Assembly (NCBI GenBank): GCA_914767885.1
Contig: CAJZBQ010000017.1
Coordinates: 372,001-436,000, forward strand
Source: Blepharisma stoltei
Lineage: Eukaryota > Ciliophora > Heterotrichea > Heterotrichida > Blepharismidae
Length of the DNA stretch: 64,000 nucleotides
Direction of reading: 5' to 3'
Of the stretch, positions 44,632-55,588 are shown in pieces. Within the stretch, counting starts at the first letter, position 1; each line of letters opens with the position of its first letter. The position numbers and the translations under genes were made by a program. The notes under the pieces are model-generated. The model was not told the DNA's origin, searched no databases, and worked only from the letters and a program-made list of their open reading frames with translations.

Positions 44632-47155
44632 CTAATAGATATATACTTCTTTAGTTTCTTTCAAAGTTACATTAAGCTCACATCTTTGCAGCCCATCTCA
44701 AAACTCTTGAAAAGTAAAATAATTTTGATTTTCTGGATTATATTTACAAACAAACTCATCAAAATTTTCTTCATGATTCAATATTTGGACCGAAATTTTA
44801 TTAAAAAAATCTTTTATGACGTTTTTTCTTATAGGGCTTGAAAAGGAATTTGAGCTTATTGCAATGGAAAAATTCTGACTCCCCCCCCCTTTAAAATTGG
44901 AACTAAAAATTTTGTTCCAATTTAAAGGGGGTTTATTATTTTTTTTAAAAAAAATATCAATATAAAATTTTTTATAAAAAATATAAAAATTTCAAAAACT
45001 TATCGAATTAGATCAATAAATTTGTTTAATAAAACGCTATTTACTCTTTATCCTTTAAAACAAAGCAAGATATAACTAAAATTTTCATTATTAGTTAATA
45101 CGCCACTATTAATTGGTATCAAAATTATTTACACAAAAATTTTTATTTTTATTGATCAAAAAAAAATTAAAAAAAAAAATTTTGGAAAATTTATCGATCA
45201 AAGTGCTAATTTTGTTTAAATAAAATGTTATTTATACTCTATTCTTTAAAATAAAGCAAGAAATAATTAAATTTTGAAAATTTTATAAAGAATTCCTATT
45301 GAATTTATATCAAAACTATCTAAATAAAAAATGTCATTTTTATCAAAAAAAACAAATTAATTTTTTTTTAAAATCTACCATATAAGGATAATAAATTTAT
45401 TTAAATAAGATGCTCTTTATACTTTTTTCTTTAAAAAGAGCAAAGATATAACTAAATTTTTAATTTTAGCTAACTCCCCCCCCCCCCTCCGTGAGCGAAC
45501 AAAACCATTAGAAAAATCGCCATTTTTTGACCAAAAACCCACCCTCCGTGAGTGAACAAAAATTTTTTTAATAGAAAAAATTTTAATGGAAAAAAATTTT
45601 GATATATAAGTGATAATTAGTATAATGAAATCTAGAGCTAATTCTGTTTAAATTTTAAACAAATTGCGTTTTTAAAACATAAATTTTGCAAATTAAATTA
45701 ATATTTGCTTCCCAATTTTTGCAAATTAGGATTTTTTTAAATTTCGAAAAAAATATATTTTTATAAAATTTATATATAAATTTTTTTTAAAAAAAAAAAT
45801 TAACCCCCCTCCGTGAGCGAACAAAATTTTTTTGTTCGCTCACGGAGGGGGGGGGGGGAGTAAGAAGAAACATTTTAACTTATATCAAAACTTTTTAGAT
45901 AAAAATTATATATATTTTTTTTATTATAAAATTAAAACTTTGTTCCAATTTAAAGGGGGGTTTATTTACCAAAAAAGTGGAAATTTTACCGATATTTTGT
46001 TCCAATTTAAAGGGGGGTTAATTTACCAAAAAGTGGAAATTTTACCGATATTTTGTTCCAATTTAAAGGGGGGGAGTGAGAGACTTTTAAAGGAACTTTG
46101 GCAACTTTGGATAGCTTTGGAGATGGATAATTTGAGCCATCTTGTGGGTTTGAGGTTTTTAATAATTTTGATTTTAGATCTTCTATGATCTGATTAGATT
46201 TTAGCAGCTCTGCATCTTTTTCTTTAATAGTTTTAGTAAGCTGATTTTTTTCTGCTTCATAATTTTCGATTTTATTTTTGGCATTTAATAATTCTTCTTT
46301 GAGTGCTTTTTTCTTATATAGGGTTTTCTCCTATATAGCCCTTAAGGGCTATGGATTCTATCCGAAATCCTTTTGGTTGGTGGAACCAACTCAATACTTT
46401 GGTCGGACCAGCTCACTTGTTGGTTCCACCAACCAAAGGATTCCGGACAGAATCCGCAGTCCTTACAGGGCTATATAGGAGAAAACCCTATATCTTGACG
46501 TGTCAATTTTAAGTTCTAGGTTTTTGAGTTTTTGATTATCAATTGTTTCAGTATCCAGTCTGTTTGAAGGTGTAACTGGTTTTGACTTGATTTCACGAGT
46601 TTTTTCTAAATTTTCTTTTGAAATAGTATCAATAATTGATCGAAGCCTTTTGCATTCTTTAAAATATTGATCTCTTTCTTCTTCAATCTCATTCAATTTT
46701 GTAAGCTTCATTGATTTTTTCAGCTCCTCATTGTCGGATTTATATCTTTGGTTTTCTTTTTTCAAGAAATTTAAAGAATCTCTTAGAGAATTGATACCAC
46801 GAGGATTGGGAATATTTGAAAGAGTAAATGAATTTTGCTCAACGAATGAATTCCTTCTATGAATTTCTTTTTCTAGCTGTAGCAATTTAGTTTTTAATTT
46901 AGTCAGCTGCTCACCTAACACATGATTTGTTTTCTTCAGCTGAATGTTGTCTTCGTATAATCTCTCTTTTTCCATTGGAAATGAAGTTATTTTCGGCTTT
47001 AAAAATAATGATGGCTGAAGGTATTGTTTCAATCTGAGCTTCCCATGATTTGAGATAGGCCTTGCAATTGGAGATTTTATCAAATTTCTATGATAGATGT
47101 CTGTAGAGATAGGCCGCCCTTTCTTGTTATCAGTACTTAAAGACTTAGATGACAT
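44632..47155 (-). CDS. coiled-coil protein split by two IESs (about 372 aa)
   Basis: From ATG 47155 (MSSKSLSTDNKKGRP) a basic start leads to coiled coils (NHVLGEQLTKLKTKLLQLEK, KKENQRYKSDNEELKKS). A palindromic IES (46319-46492) interrupts after KIDTSRY, and the frame resumes KKKALKEELLNAKNKIENYE. A 1.2-kb compound IES (44859-46089) then separates KVAKVPL from SSNSFSSPIRKNVIKDFF. The C-terminal domain (KYNPENQNYFTFQEFWDGLQ, TGA as Trp) resembles an EF-hand pair. Stop TAG at 44632-44634. Excising both gives one frame. Confidence 0.65.
44859..46089. mobile_element. compound IES: family-2 element carrying a nested family-1 MITE (1231 bp)
   Basis: TA at 44857-44858 and 46088-46089 give an in-frame excision. 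Inside lies a family-2 element (about 44879-46076). Its left end is a core hairpin (CTTTAAAATTGGAAC / GTTCCAATTTAAAGGGGG). Its right end has three direct copies of TTTGTTCCAATTTAAAGGGG spaced about 59 bp (45933-46074). An intact family-1 MITE (45473-45862) is inserted into it. Confidence 0.8.
45473..45862. mobile_element. family-1 MITE nested in a family-2 element (390 bp)
   Basis: TA at 45471-45472 and 45861-45862. The reverse-orientation architecture (tandem cores left, hairpin right) is almost identical to the 36901 copy. Its position inside the family-2 element shows it inserted later. Confidence 0.9.
46317..46492. repeat. palindromic IES with TATAG ends (174 bp excised)
   Basis: Ends TATAGGGTTTTCTCCTATA and its inverse at the right continue into nearly full-length inverted repeats (GGTTGGTGGAACCAA near the centre). 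Excision between TA at 46317-46318 and 46491-46492 joins DTSRY to KKKALKEE in frame. Confidence 0.85.
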
Positions 47156-47315
47156 ATACCATATTATAATGGATACAAAAATTCCTAGTGGTAGCCGTTA
47201 ACCTATTTTCATGGACAAATAGGATAACAGATAATTGGTAGGGATATTTTATTTATTGCAATTGAGTATTATATTTATATTAAAAAAAGGATTAATCCAT
47301 ATTACATATAGCATA

Positions 47316-47933
47316 TTATCTTACATTAGACAATGCTGGAAGCTTCTCATTTTGTGATCCTAATTGGTATTTTTGACAAACTGGCTTTAAGTAGTTGGGA
47401 AGCTGCAGCTTGTGAGCTATTAGATATTTGGCATAATTTTTGGCAGTTTCCAGTTTTTCTATTTGAGTCTGAGCTGTTCGGTATCTCTCGTGAAAATCAC
47501 TTCCTGAATTTTGATCAGTATCCCTGTCTTGAGTGTTTCAGTTTTCATTGGCAAATCTTCTTTCAGTTTTAGAGCCTTCTTCATTGCCATTTAGCGTCTG
47601 GCCTTTCCAATTTTTCGGAAGCAAATACCAAGCGCTGCTGTACTTTCTTAATATTTTTCTTTTCTCTTCACTTTTATTTCCATATAAATTCGCTAAAGTT
47701 CCTTTTCTTTTCATTGATCTTTCAAAGATTTTTTTCCTCATGTAGCTTTCATATAGCTTGCTTGTATCTGATTTCATCAATGGGATATCTTTTTTATCAT
47801 CAATTAAGTCATCATCTTTTATTTCTTCAAACTCTCTTTTTAATTTCTTTACTTTGTCTTCAGCTAAAGCTAACATACTTTTAGATCTGTTGTTTTTTGA
47901 GTTTTTTTCTTCCCCCACCCACGTTCAATTCAT
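47316..47933 (-). CDS. basic coiled-coil protein (205 aa)
   Basis: The start is ATG 47933 (MNWTWVGEEKN, first Trp from TGA). A second TGA is Trp at 47538-47540. The middle is a charged helix (LALAEDKVKKLKREFEEIKD), followed by basic segments (RKKIFERSMKRKGTLANLYG). The tail ends SLPALSNVR-like (KLPALSNVR) with TAA at 47316-47318. No family is recognised. Confidence 0.6.
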
Positions 47934-48640
47934 GGCAAACATTTTCAATTTTCCTCCGTTTACCCTTGACATTAAATTTTATTTTATCAGTGATTAATTC
48001 CAAATTGAATTTTTGTAACTTTTCCTAAATCTTTTTAACAAATTTGTATTATAAATCAAATAATTCATTATTTAAGATTAACTTTAAATATTAAAGAATT
48101 GGAATTCCTAGCAGAATCAAATTTAGAATATAATCAAACTTGAAAAGTCTGTTTAATGCTTGGATAATGGAAATTTTATTTAAATTGAAGAGAAACTAAA
48201 ATTGAAATGGCAAAAAATACCCTCAAATTGCATTACTTGGCATTATCTTTGAAATAGCCATAAATCCTGCTTATTCATTAATTAAAGATAACGCCAAGCA
48301 AATTAAATATATTTCTTTCTTTTTAACTATATATAAATAAACTTTAAGGAGGGCTTGATTATTTCTTTAAATACATGCTAAATGAGGCTAATTAGTATAT
48401 CCAATGTTTTTAAAAATAAAATGGAATCTGAAGCTGCAATTTGTCCAATGCTTTTATTATTAAAATGGCTAATATTAACTTGATGCGTCAATATTTTTAT
48501 ATTATGAGTTGCTTAAATTTCTGATCGGCTCCAACGAGCCAAAAATGAATTTCACGCATGGAAATCCAGAAATTCCACGTGGAAACCCATTTTTGGCTCG
48601 TGGAAGCCGATCAGAAATAATGCCAAAGACTATAATTTAA
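47934..48640. other. intergenic region with two inverted repeats
   Basis: No coding frame is recognised. An inverted repeat (TTGCATTACTTGGCATTATC / GATAACGCCAAGCAAATT) spans about 48219-48306. A stronger one (48517-48618) is listed separately. Confidence 0.4.
48517..48618. repeat. palindromic element upstream of SDR gene 1
   Basis: Arms ATTTCTGATCGGCTCCAACG and its near-inverse CCACGAGCC...AGCCGATCAGAAAT enclose a second inverted block, and TA lies just outside both ends. It ends 22 bp before the SDR ATG. It lacks the TATAG ends of the other palindromes. It may be an IES or a hairpin-forming regulatory site; excision cannot be tested by frame here. Confidence 0.55.
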
Positions 48641-49390
48641 ATGGCTGAGTGTGGAATTGTAATAGGAGCGAGCAGAGGAATTGGAAAAGCCTTAACTATA
48701 AGACTTGCAACCCAATATCCTGATCTTCCTATAATAGCAATTTCAAGTTCTATAGTCTCTTCTCAAACTGCTGTAGAATATTCTCGAACTCACCCTAATA
48801 TTTCATGCTTCGATGCTGATATGAGCACAATGGAAGGAGTTTTATCCGTAGTCAGCCACATTCAGGGCAAAATTAGATTCCTTGTCTATGCTTCAGGTGT
48901 CCAAGGGCCATTATGGTCAGAAAATATAACTGCAGAAGATTTCGACAATGTTATGCATATTAATACTAGAGCAATATTTTTCTTAACGAGAGGACTTGCT
49001 GAAAAATTTGCTCAAGGGTCGAAGTTATTAATAATAAGTACAGGTCTGGCACATGAATACTTGATCCCTTTCCCTATTTATTCGATTTCAAAAGCTGCGT
49101 TATATATGACATATCAAGTATTAAAGCAAGAAATCAAGACGACTTCAGTAGGTTCTGTTCAACCTGGAGCAGTTAAGACTCAGATGCTTGATAATACTGA
49201 AGTTAAACTGCAAACAGAGCTGAAGTTTCCAAAAATTGAAGCAGATTTATGTGCAAAATTTTTAGCCTATTTGATAAGTGATCGAGTAAACTGCGAAAGA
49301 TTTTCTCAGGCTGAGTGGAGTATTTATACACCAGATCATCATTCTGAATGACTTGAAGAAGGAGATGAGGCACCTTTATGGATTGTTTAA
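48641..49390 (+). CDS. short-chain dehydrogenase/reductase, copy 1 (249 aa)
   Basis: SDRs are NAD(P)-dependent oxidoreductases. The Rossmann glycine motif GASRGIGK is at residues 9-16, an NAG-like segment at FLVYASG, and the catalytic YSISK (Y-x3-K) near residue 148. TGA is Trp in HSEWLEEGDE; TAA at 49388-49390. Substrate is not inferable. This is the first of a local family. Confidence 0.88.
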
Positions 49391-49434
49391 TAATTAGTAT
49401 ACTCTAAAAAATTCTAGTCAATTGAATCATAATA

Positions 49435-49588
49435 TATAGAAATTTCCCGTAGATGGCGCTGTTTGCCCTTGATTTGCCCATGAGAAAAATTTTTGGTTTG
49501 ACCAAACCATATGGTACTGGTCGAGCCAAAAAATTTCCCCAGTGGGCAAATTAAGGGCAAACAACGCAATCTATGGGAAAATTCTATA
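49435..49588. repeat. intergenic palindromic element with TATAG ends (154 bp)
   Basis: TATAGAAATTTCCC at the left and GGGAAAATTCTATA at the right extend inward as long inverted repeats (TTTGCCCTTGATTTGCCCA / TGGGCAAATTAAGGGCAAA), meeting near 49513. It belongs with the palindromes at 22213, 46317 and 61350. Confidence 0.75.
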
Positions 49589-49619
49589 TATAAAAAGGCT
49601 ATGATGCCCGATTCGTATC

Positions 49620-50145
49620 TCACGTGATAGTTGCCCATGTATATCCTAGGCGTGGCTTTTGGAGTTGGAGTTAGTCCAGCAACATCTGGCGTCCTGCAGC
49701 GAAGGACTTATGCGCTATTCCGTTAGTTTTGTGCGTGATCTGATGGACCGTTACTTGTGACTTCTTTTAGCAAGCATAACTTGAGCTAGCGGGTGCCCGA
49801 AATGGAGCAGGGTGAATTACCTTATCAGCTTCTCTAGCGGTATGCCCCGAATTGCGGAAGCGGTTAAGATTTTTCTCAGGAACCTGGAAAAAAAAGTGGC
49901 AAATAGATAAAACAGGCGGTCTCTCCAGTTCAAGGCTCCAATGCAAAGAAGCGCACTGGTTACCAATTTAAAATGGTGGTGCCCGGCGAAGGTTTTCTAC
50001 CAATAGGGTAATACCACTACCGAGAAGCCAGGGGTTTCAGCTGGGCTTGGAGTTACCAGAGGTGCAAGCCACCCAATTCGATTGTCCACCAAGCGAACTC
50101 ACACCGCACAGAATGCGACCAATAAGATGCGGAGACTTTAAATAT
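49620..50145. mobile_element. GC-rich block between SDR copies 1 and 2
   Basis: About 500 bp of unusually GC-rich sequence without recognisable coding, sharply bounded by AT-rich DNA. It carries GGGCTTGGAGTTAC (about 50043), shared with one mismatch with the 26346 insert. It may be a retroposon or a structured RNA locus; no tRNA or rRNA is recognised. Confidence 0.35.
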
Positions 50146-50427
50146 CCATCTAATAATCTTCTCTAATTGAATCATAACTTAATTAGTTAATAGTCTGAAA
50201 TGCTTTAACAAAAATGACCCTTTTTCTTTTCATCTTAATTCTAACGGAAAATCCTCCATGCGTTTATATCATCATGATTTTACTGAATAAAAATTATATA
50301 GGGGATGCTTCAATAAGGTGTAATTTTATAATAAACTATAATCACTTCGATTCATAATTTTGTAATTAGATAAACTCGAAAACTATTAAAAATTTAATAT
50401 CAATATCCAATACTTTTATAATTAAAA

Positions 50428-51186
50428 ATGGCTGATTGTGGAGTTATAATAGGAGCAAGCAGAGGAATCGGAAAAGACTTAACTCTAAGACTAGCAACCC
50501 AATATCCTGATCTTCCTATAATAGCAATTTCAAGTTCGATAGCTTCTTCTCCTGCCGCTGCAGAATTTTCTCAAACTCATAGAAATATTTCATGTTTTGA
50601 TGCCGATATGAGTACAACGGAAGGAGTTTCATCAGTAGCCAGCCATATTCAAGGCAAAATTAGATTCCTTGTCTACGCTTCAGCAATTCCAGGTCCAATG
50701 TGGTCAGAAAACCCAACACCTGAGGATTTTGATACTGTTATGAATATTAACACGAGATCTGTATTTTTCTTAGCAAGGGGACTTTCAGATAAATTCGCTG
50801 AAGGCTCTAAATTTTTAATAGTCAATGCAGGTTTAGCGCATGTATATCTCATTCCCTTCCCTCTTTATTCAATTTCAAAAGCAGCGTTGTATATGACTTA
50901 CCAAGTTTTAAAACAAGAAATCAAAACAACTGCAGTAGGATCTGTCCTTCCTGGGGTAGTAAAAACTCATATTTCTGATACTGTTTTTGAGAAAATGCAA
51001 ACTGATTTAAATATAAAAAGACTTCAGCCAGAAATAGTTGCAAAATTTTTAGCCTACTTGATAAGCGATAAGGTAAGTAGTGAAAGGTTTTCTCATGCTG
51101 AATGGGATATTTATAATCAAGATCATCAATTTGAATGGCTTGAAGAAGGGGATGAGCCAGCTGTTATGCCTTCATTTCATAAATAG
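50428..51186 (+). CDS. short-chain dehydrogenase/reductase, copy 2 (252 aa)
   Basis: An uninterrupted paralogue of copy 1, with GASRGIGK near the start, FLVYASA and the YSISK active-site pair. TAG at 51184-51186. It is closer to copy 3 than to copy 1 over the central region (GPMWSENP, FDTVMNINTRSVFFLARGLSD). Confidence 0.88.
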   Translation: MADCGVIIGASRGIGKDLTLRLATQYPDLPIIAISSSIASSPAAAEFSQTHRNISCFDADMSTTEGVSSVASHIQGKIRFLVYASAIPGPMWSENPTPEDFDTVMNINTRSVFFLARGLSDKFAEGSKFLIVNAGLAHVYLIPFPLYSISKAALYMTYQVLKQEIKTTAVGSVLPGVVKTHISDTVFEKMQTDLNIKRLQPEIVAKFLAYLISDKVSSERFSHAEWDIYNQDHQFEWLEEGDEPAVMPSFHK

Positions 51187-51593
51187 TTTATATAAAAGCA
51201 TTATATTGATGAATAAATATCAACTACTTAAAAAACTAACTTGAAGAATTTTTAATATTATAGTTATAATAAAAAAATATTGAGGTCATGCTATAATACG
51301 GGGCAATTTTTAAGTAAATTTTGCTCACCCTAAATGCCAATTTTTTTCTACAATTACTATTAAATTATTTATTTGAATATTATTATGTAGAATATGTATA
51401 GGAGGATATCAGTATTTGGAAAAATAATCCACGCGTGAAACAAAATTTCGCACGTGAAGCCATTCAAGTTAGGAGACTACACAGTTGGCATTTAAATTCA
51501 GCGTGTGGATGCCCTCCCAAAATTTATTCAATTTTCTATAACTTAAAAGATAATAAAAATTTAGTTGCAGAATCCAGTCGTTTTATAATTAAA

Positions 51594-52655
51594 ATGGCTG
51601 AGTGCGGAATTGTAATAGGAGCGAGTAGAGGAATCGGAAAAGATTTAACTCTAACTGCCCTACAGTTATAAAAGCAAAACTACAATTGTTTCTTTAAATA
51701 CCAATTATATCTTAGCATAAAGAATAAAATTAGTTATGATTATTTTAAATTTTTCTTTCGTTAAATTTAGACTAAATTGTATTGTTCAAATGTTATCTTA
51801 CTTGCTCAATGAAATGCTGTTTAAGTTCGAGAATTAAAAGTTTTATTATACGTTTAATTTTGTAAAAGATAAAATATCAATTTTAATTATCAATTCAGCC
51901 TTGTACACTTTTAAAATAAAATTTTGAAAAAAAGCATTATTTTTTTTAAGGGACTAAGACTAGCAACCCAATATCCGAATCTTCCTATAATAGCTGTTTC
52001 AAGCTCGATAACTTCTTCCCAAGCTGTTTCAGAATTCTCTCAATCTCATCCTAACATTTCATGCTTTGATGCCGATATGAGTACAATGTTAGGAGTCACA
52101 TCATTAATCGACTACATTCAAGGTAAAATTAGATTCCTTGTCTACGCTTCAGCAATTCCAGGTCCAATGTGGTCAGAAAACCCAGCACCTGAGGATTTTG
52201 ATACTGTTATGAATATTAACACGAGATCTGTATTTTTCTTAGCAAGAGGACTTTCAGATAAATTCGCTGTAGGCTCTAAATTTTTAATAGTAAGTGCAGC
52301 TCTAGCTCATAAATACTTGATTCCTTTCCCACTTTATTCAATTTCAAAAGCAGCGTTATATATGACTTATCAAGTTTTAAAACAAGAAATCAAAACAACT
52401 GCAGTAGGTTCTGCTCTCCCTGGAATAGTAAAAACTCATATTTCTAATACAGTTGAGAGAAAAATGCAAACTGATTTGGGTATCAACAGAATTGAGCCAG
52501 AAATTTCTGCCAAATTTTTGGCTTATTTGATAAGTGATAGAGTGAGCTGTGAAAGATTTTCTCAAGCGGAGTGGAATATTTATACACAAGATCATCAATC
52601 TGAATGGCTTGAGGAAGGAGATGAGATGCCAATCCCACCTGCTTTTCGTCCTTAA
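51594..52655 (+). CDS. short-chain dehydrogenase/reductase, copy 3, IES-split (about 252 aa)
   Basis: The first 21 codons (51594-51653) encode MAECGIVIGASRGIGKDLTL. The frame is then broken by a 303-bp IES and resumes LRLATQYPNLPI. The body carries the same motifs as copy 2, and the excised length equals copy 2. TAA at 52653-52655. Confidence 0.87.
51654..51956. other. IES in SDR copy 3 (303 bp)
   Basis: TA at 51652-51653 and 51955-51956. Excision joins DLTL to RLATQYP in frame and gives the same length as the uninterrupted copy 2. The interior is AT-rich. The left part is shared with the truncated copy at 54184-54272. Confidence 0.8.
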
Positions 52656-52756
52656 ACTTTAAAAATAATCCTAATAATCTTAATCTAATCATTTATTAAT
52701 TTTTGTTATGGAGACACTTTTAAAAATTTAATTCAATTAATATTGAATTCTAAATT

Positions 52757-53380
52757 TTACCCTGGAAGCTGAATTAATTCGATATCTCCTGTATCCTCAT
52801 CCACCTTCCACATTAAATTCAGCTTAATCATTTTAATATTTTTTTTCTGCAAGATTTCTTTCGTTTTTTCTACCCTAATTGCAAACAAATCATCATCAAA
52901 CTCAGTCATTTCTCTGCTTCATTTGCATTTCCCATTTAACAAAATAATAGTCGCTTGTATAACTAAAGCAACTACCATAAAAGGAATTCCAATATAGCTA
53001 AGCACATTATCATCAGCCCAATAAGAGTCAATAATCAAAAATAAAAAGAAAATCCCCATTAAGCAAATTGAAAGAACCAAAAAATTCCTTGTTTTGGCGT
53101 CAGGCTTTAAGCTCTCAATTTTCGCATTATTTGCGGATTCCAGCTCATGTCTTAGAGTAATCCCGATTTTATTTATTGATTTCAAAATTTTTAGAGATGG
53201 GACATTTGATGATTGAACTAGAATTTCGAAGGATTCTTTGGAATCATGATGCAATTGGAAACTGTTGAATTTATCTAGCACGAAAATAATTTTTTCTTCA
53301 GGATCTATATGTGGAGAAGTGTATAAAGTTGCTGTTTCTCGGCCTTGAGTATCTAATCGATTGCCATCGCTACTTGACAT
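52757..53380 (-). CDS. two-helix membrane protein, full copy (207 aa)
   Basis: It begins MSSSDGNRLDTQGRET, has a soluble region, then two transmembrane helices (NFLVLSICLMGIFFLFLIID and IGIPFMVVALVIQATIILL). After TGA (Trp, 52919-52921) comes a cytosolic tail rich in Glu/Lys ending IELIQLPG, TAA at 52757-52759. Family unknown. A near-identical copy lies at 54645-55178. Confidence 0.7.
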
Positions 53381-53464
53381 ATTTTACAATTAAGTTATTT
53401 ATTTAAGATTATAACAATTACTTTTGAATTTGTAGATGGTAATGCAAAACATATCAAATGCTGA

Positions 53465-53669
53465 GAAGTCAAATTTAATTGAAGGAAACGCAGAACTGGT
53501 ATATAAGTAAGCTAGATATTATAATGCAGATGTTTTAGTAAAGTTTTAAGCATATTTGATAAGTGAGAGTGTGGGTTGAGAGAGATTTTTTCAAGATGAG
53601 TTGGTGTTTAAACACTAAACCATCATTTTAAGTTGTGAAGAAGATGAGCCAACGTTATAAATTGTTTAA
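53465..53669 (+). pseudogene. SDR 3' fragment
   Basis: Coding remnants follow the C-terminus of SDR copy 1 (VKF-AYLISESVG, ERFFQDE, EEDEPTL-IV) with several internal stops and no 5' half. It is a decayed copy and shows the cluster has both gained and lost members. Confidence 0.7.
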
Positions 53670-54123
53670 TAACCTTCTGAAAATTCTTATCAATAAATAA
53701 TAATTTATTTTATAATAATCTTAAAGGCTCAAGCAAAGATAACTTTTTTTCTTTTAATTAAAAAATTTCTTTATATATTAATAATGCTTTATTTGATCTA
53801 ATACAAATAATGCAGGTCATGCATTAATTCGGTGCAATTTTCGAGTAAATTTTGATCACTTTAAATACCAATTTTTTTCTACAACTGCTATTAAATCATT
53901 TATTTGAATATTATTATGTGGAATAGCTATAGGAAGATATCAGTATTTGGAAAAATAATCCACGCGTGGAACAAAATTTCAAACGTCAAGCAATTCAAGT
54001 CAGGAGACTACAAAGTTGGGTTTTAAATTCAATATGTGGCTGCCCTTCCATGTTGATGCAATTATTATAAACTCAAAAGATAGTAAAAATTTAATTACGG
54101 AATCAAATAATTTTATAATAAAA

Positions 54124-54444
54124 ATGGTGAGTGCGGAATTAATAGGAGCGAGTAGAGGAATTGGAAAAGATTTAACACTAGCTTGCCTATAGTTAATATA
54201 AACAAGCCTACAATTGTTTCTTTAAATATCATTCTGTCTTAACATAAAGAATAAAATTAGTTATGATTATGTCAAAAGAATTGAGCCAGAAATTTCTGCC
54301 AAATTTTTGGCTTACTTGATAAGTGATAGAGTGAGCTGTGAAAGATTTTCTCAAGCGGAGTGGAATATTTATACACCAGATCATCAATCTGAATTGCTTG
54401 AGGAAGGAGATGAGGCACCAATCCCACCTGCTTTTCGTTCTTAA
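54124..54444 (+). pseudogene. SDR copy 4, internally deleted
   Basis: It begins like copy 3 (GASRGIGKDLTL) with small indels, then runs into the left part of the copy-3 IES. At about 54272 it jumps directly into the copy-3 C-terminus (RIEPEISAKFLAYLIS). About 740 bp of the copy-3 segment are missing, including the IES right end and the catalytic YSISK. Cannot encode an active enzyme. Confidence 0.85.
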
Positions 54445-54644
54445 ACTTTAAAAATAATCCTAATAATCTTAATCTAATCATTTATTAATTTTAAAAGAAC
54501 TTCTTTATTGGAGAGAAACCTTTAAAAAATTAATTCGATTAATATTGAATTCAAATCTTACCCTAGAAGCTGAATTAATTCGATATTTCCTGTATCCTCT
54601 ACCTTCCACATTAAATTCAGCTTCATCATTTTAATATTTTTTTT

Positions 54645-55178
54645 CTACAAGATTTCTTTCGTTTTTTCTACCCTTATTGCAAACAAATCATCATCAAACC
54701 AAGTCATTTCTCTGATTCATTTGCATTTCCCATTTAACAAAATAATAGTCGCTTGTATAACTAAAGCAACTACCATAAAAGGAATTCCAATATTGCTAAG
54801 AACATTATCATCAGCCCAATAAGAGTCAATAATCAAAAATAAAAAGAAAATCCCCATTAAGCAAATTGAAAGAACCAAAAAATTCCTTGCTTTGGCGTCA
54901 GGCTTTAAGCTTTCAATTTTCGCATTATTATTGAATTCCAGCTCATGTCTTAGAGTAATCCCTATTTTATTAATTGATTTTAAAATTTTCAGGGATGGGA
55001 CATTTGATGATTGAGCTAGGAATTCGAAGGATCCTTTGGAATCATGATGCAAATTGAAACTGTTGAATTTATCTAGCACGAAAATAATTTTTCCTTCAGG
55101 GTCTATATGTGGAGAAGTGTATAAAGTTGCTGTTTCTCGGCCTTGAGTATCTAATCGATTACCGTCACTACTTGACAT
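54645..55178 (-). CDS. two-helix membrane protein, duplicate with early stop (177 aa)
   Basis: Nearly identical to the 52757-53380 gene, including both transmembrane helices. A CAG Gln codon of the full copy is TAG here (54645-54647), truncating the last 30 residues. The downstream sequence is still similar. It is either a recent pseudogene or a shortened paralogue. Confidence 0.65.
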
Positions 55179-55588
55179 ATTTTAAAATTGCGTTATTTAT
55201 TTAAGACCTTTTTAAAAATTTTAAGCTTTATTAGAAATGGTGCTTATAAGTATATAAAGCAATTCAAAATTTAGGTGACTTCCTTTGCTTATTAAATATG
55301 TCATTTTTTATCATATAAGCTAAATATTACCAGCTTTTGTTGAATATAGATATATGAATTTCATAAGAATAATTCAGCTCTTTTCTTACTAACTTAAAAT
55401 ATTAAAATTTTTAAATGTAAATAATAAGAGATTAATTCATTGCAAGAATTATAAAAATAATATATGTTAGCATTTATTAAGAAAAACCATTTATGAATTC
55501 ATATTGCTCAATCCTTATTCTGGGTATCCAAAAGAAATAGGAATAAGTGAAATCTTCCATTAAATAAGCTTATTAAATTATTCGGAAA
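55179..55588. other. intergenic AT-rich region
   Basis: About 410 bp between the truncated membrane-protein copy and the divergent PDE gene. No coding frame or repeat is recognised. Confidence 0.4.

Noticed and set aside
45832..46188. 118-aa ORF across MITE ends
   Set aside because: It is built from the terminal repeats and AT-rich interior and crosses two element borders.
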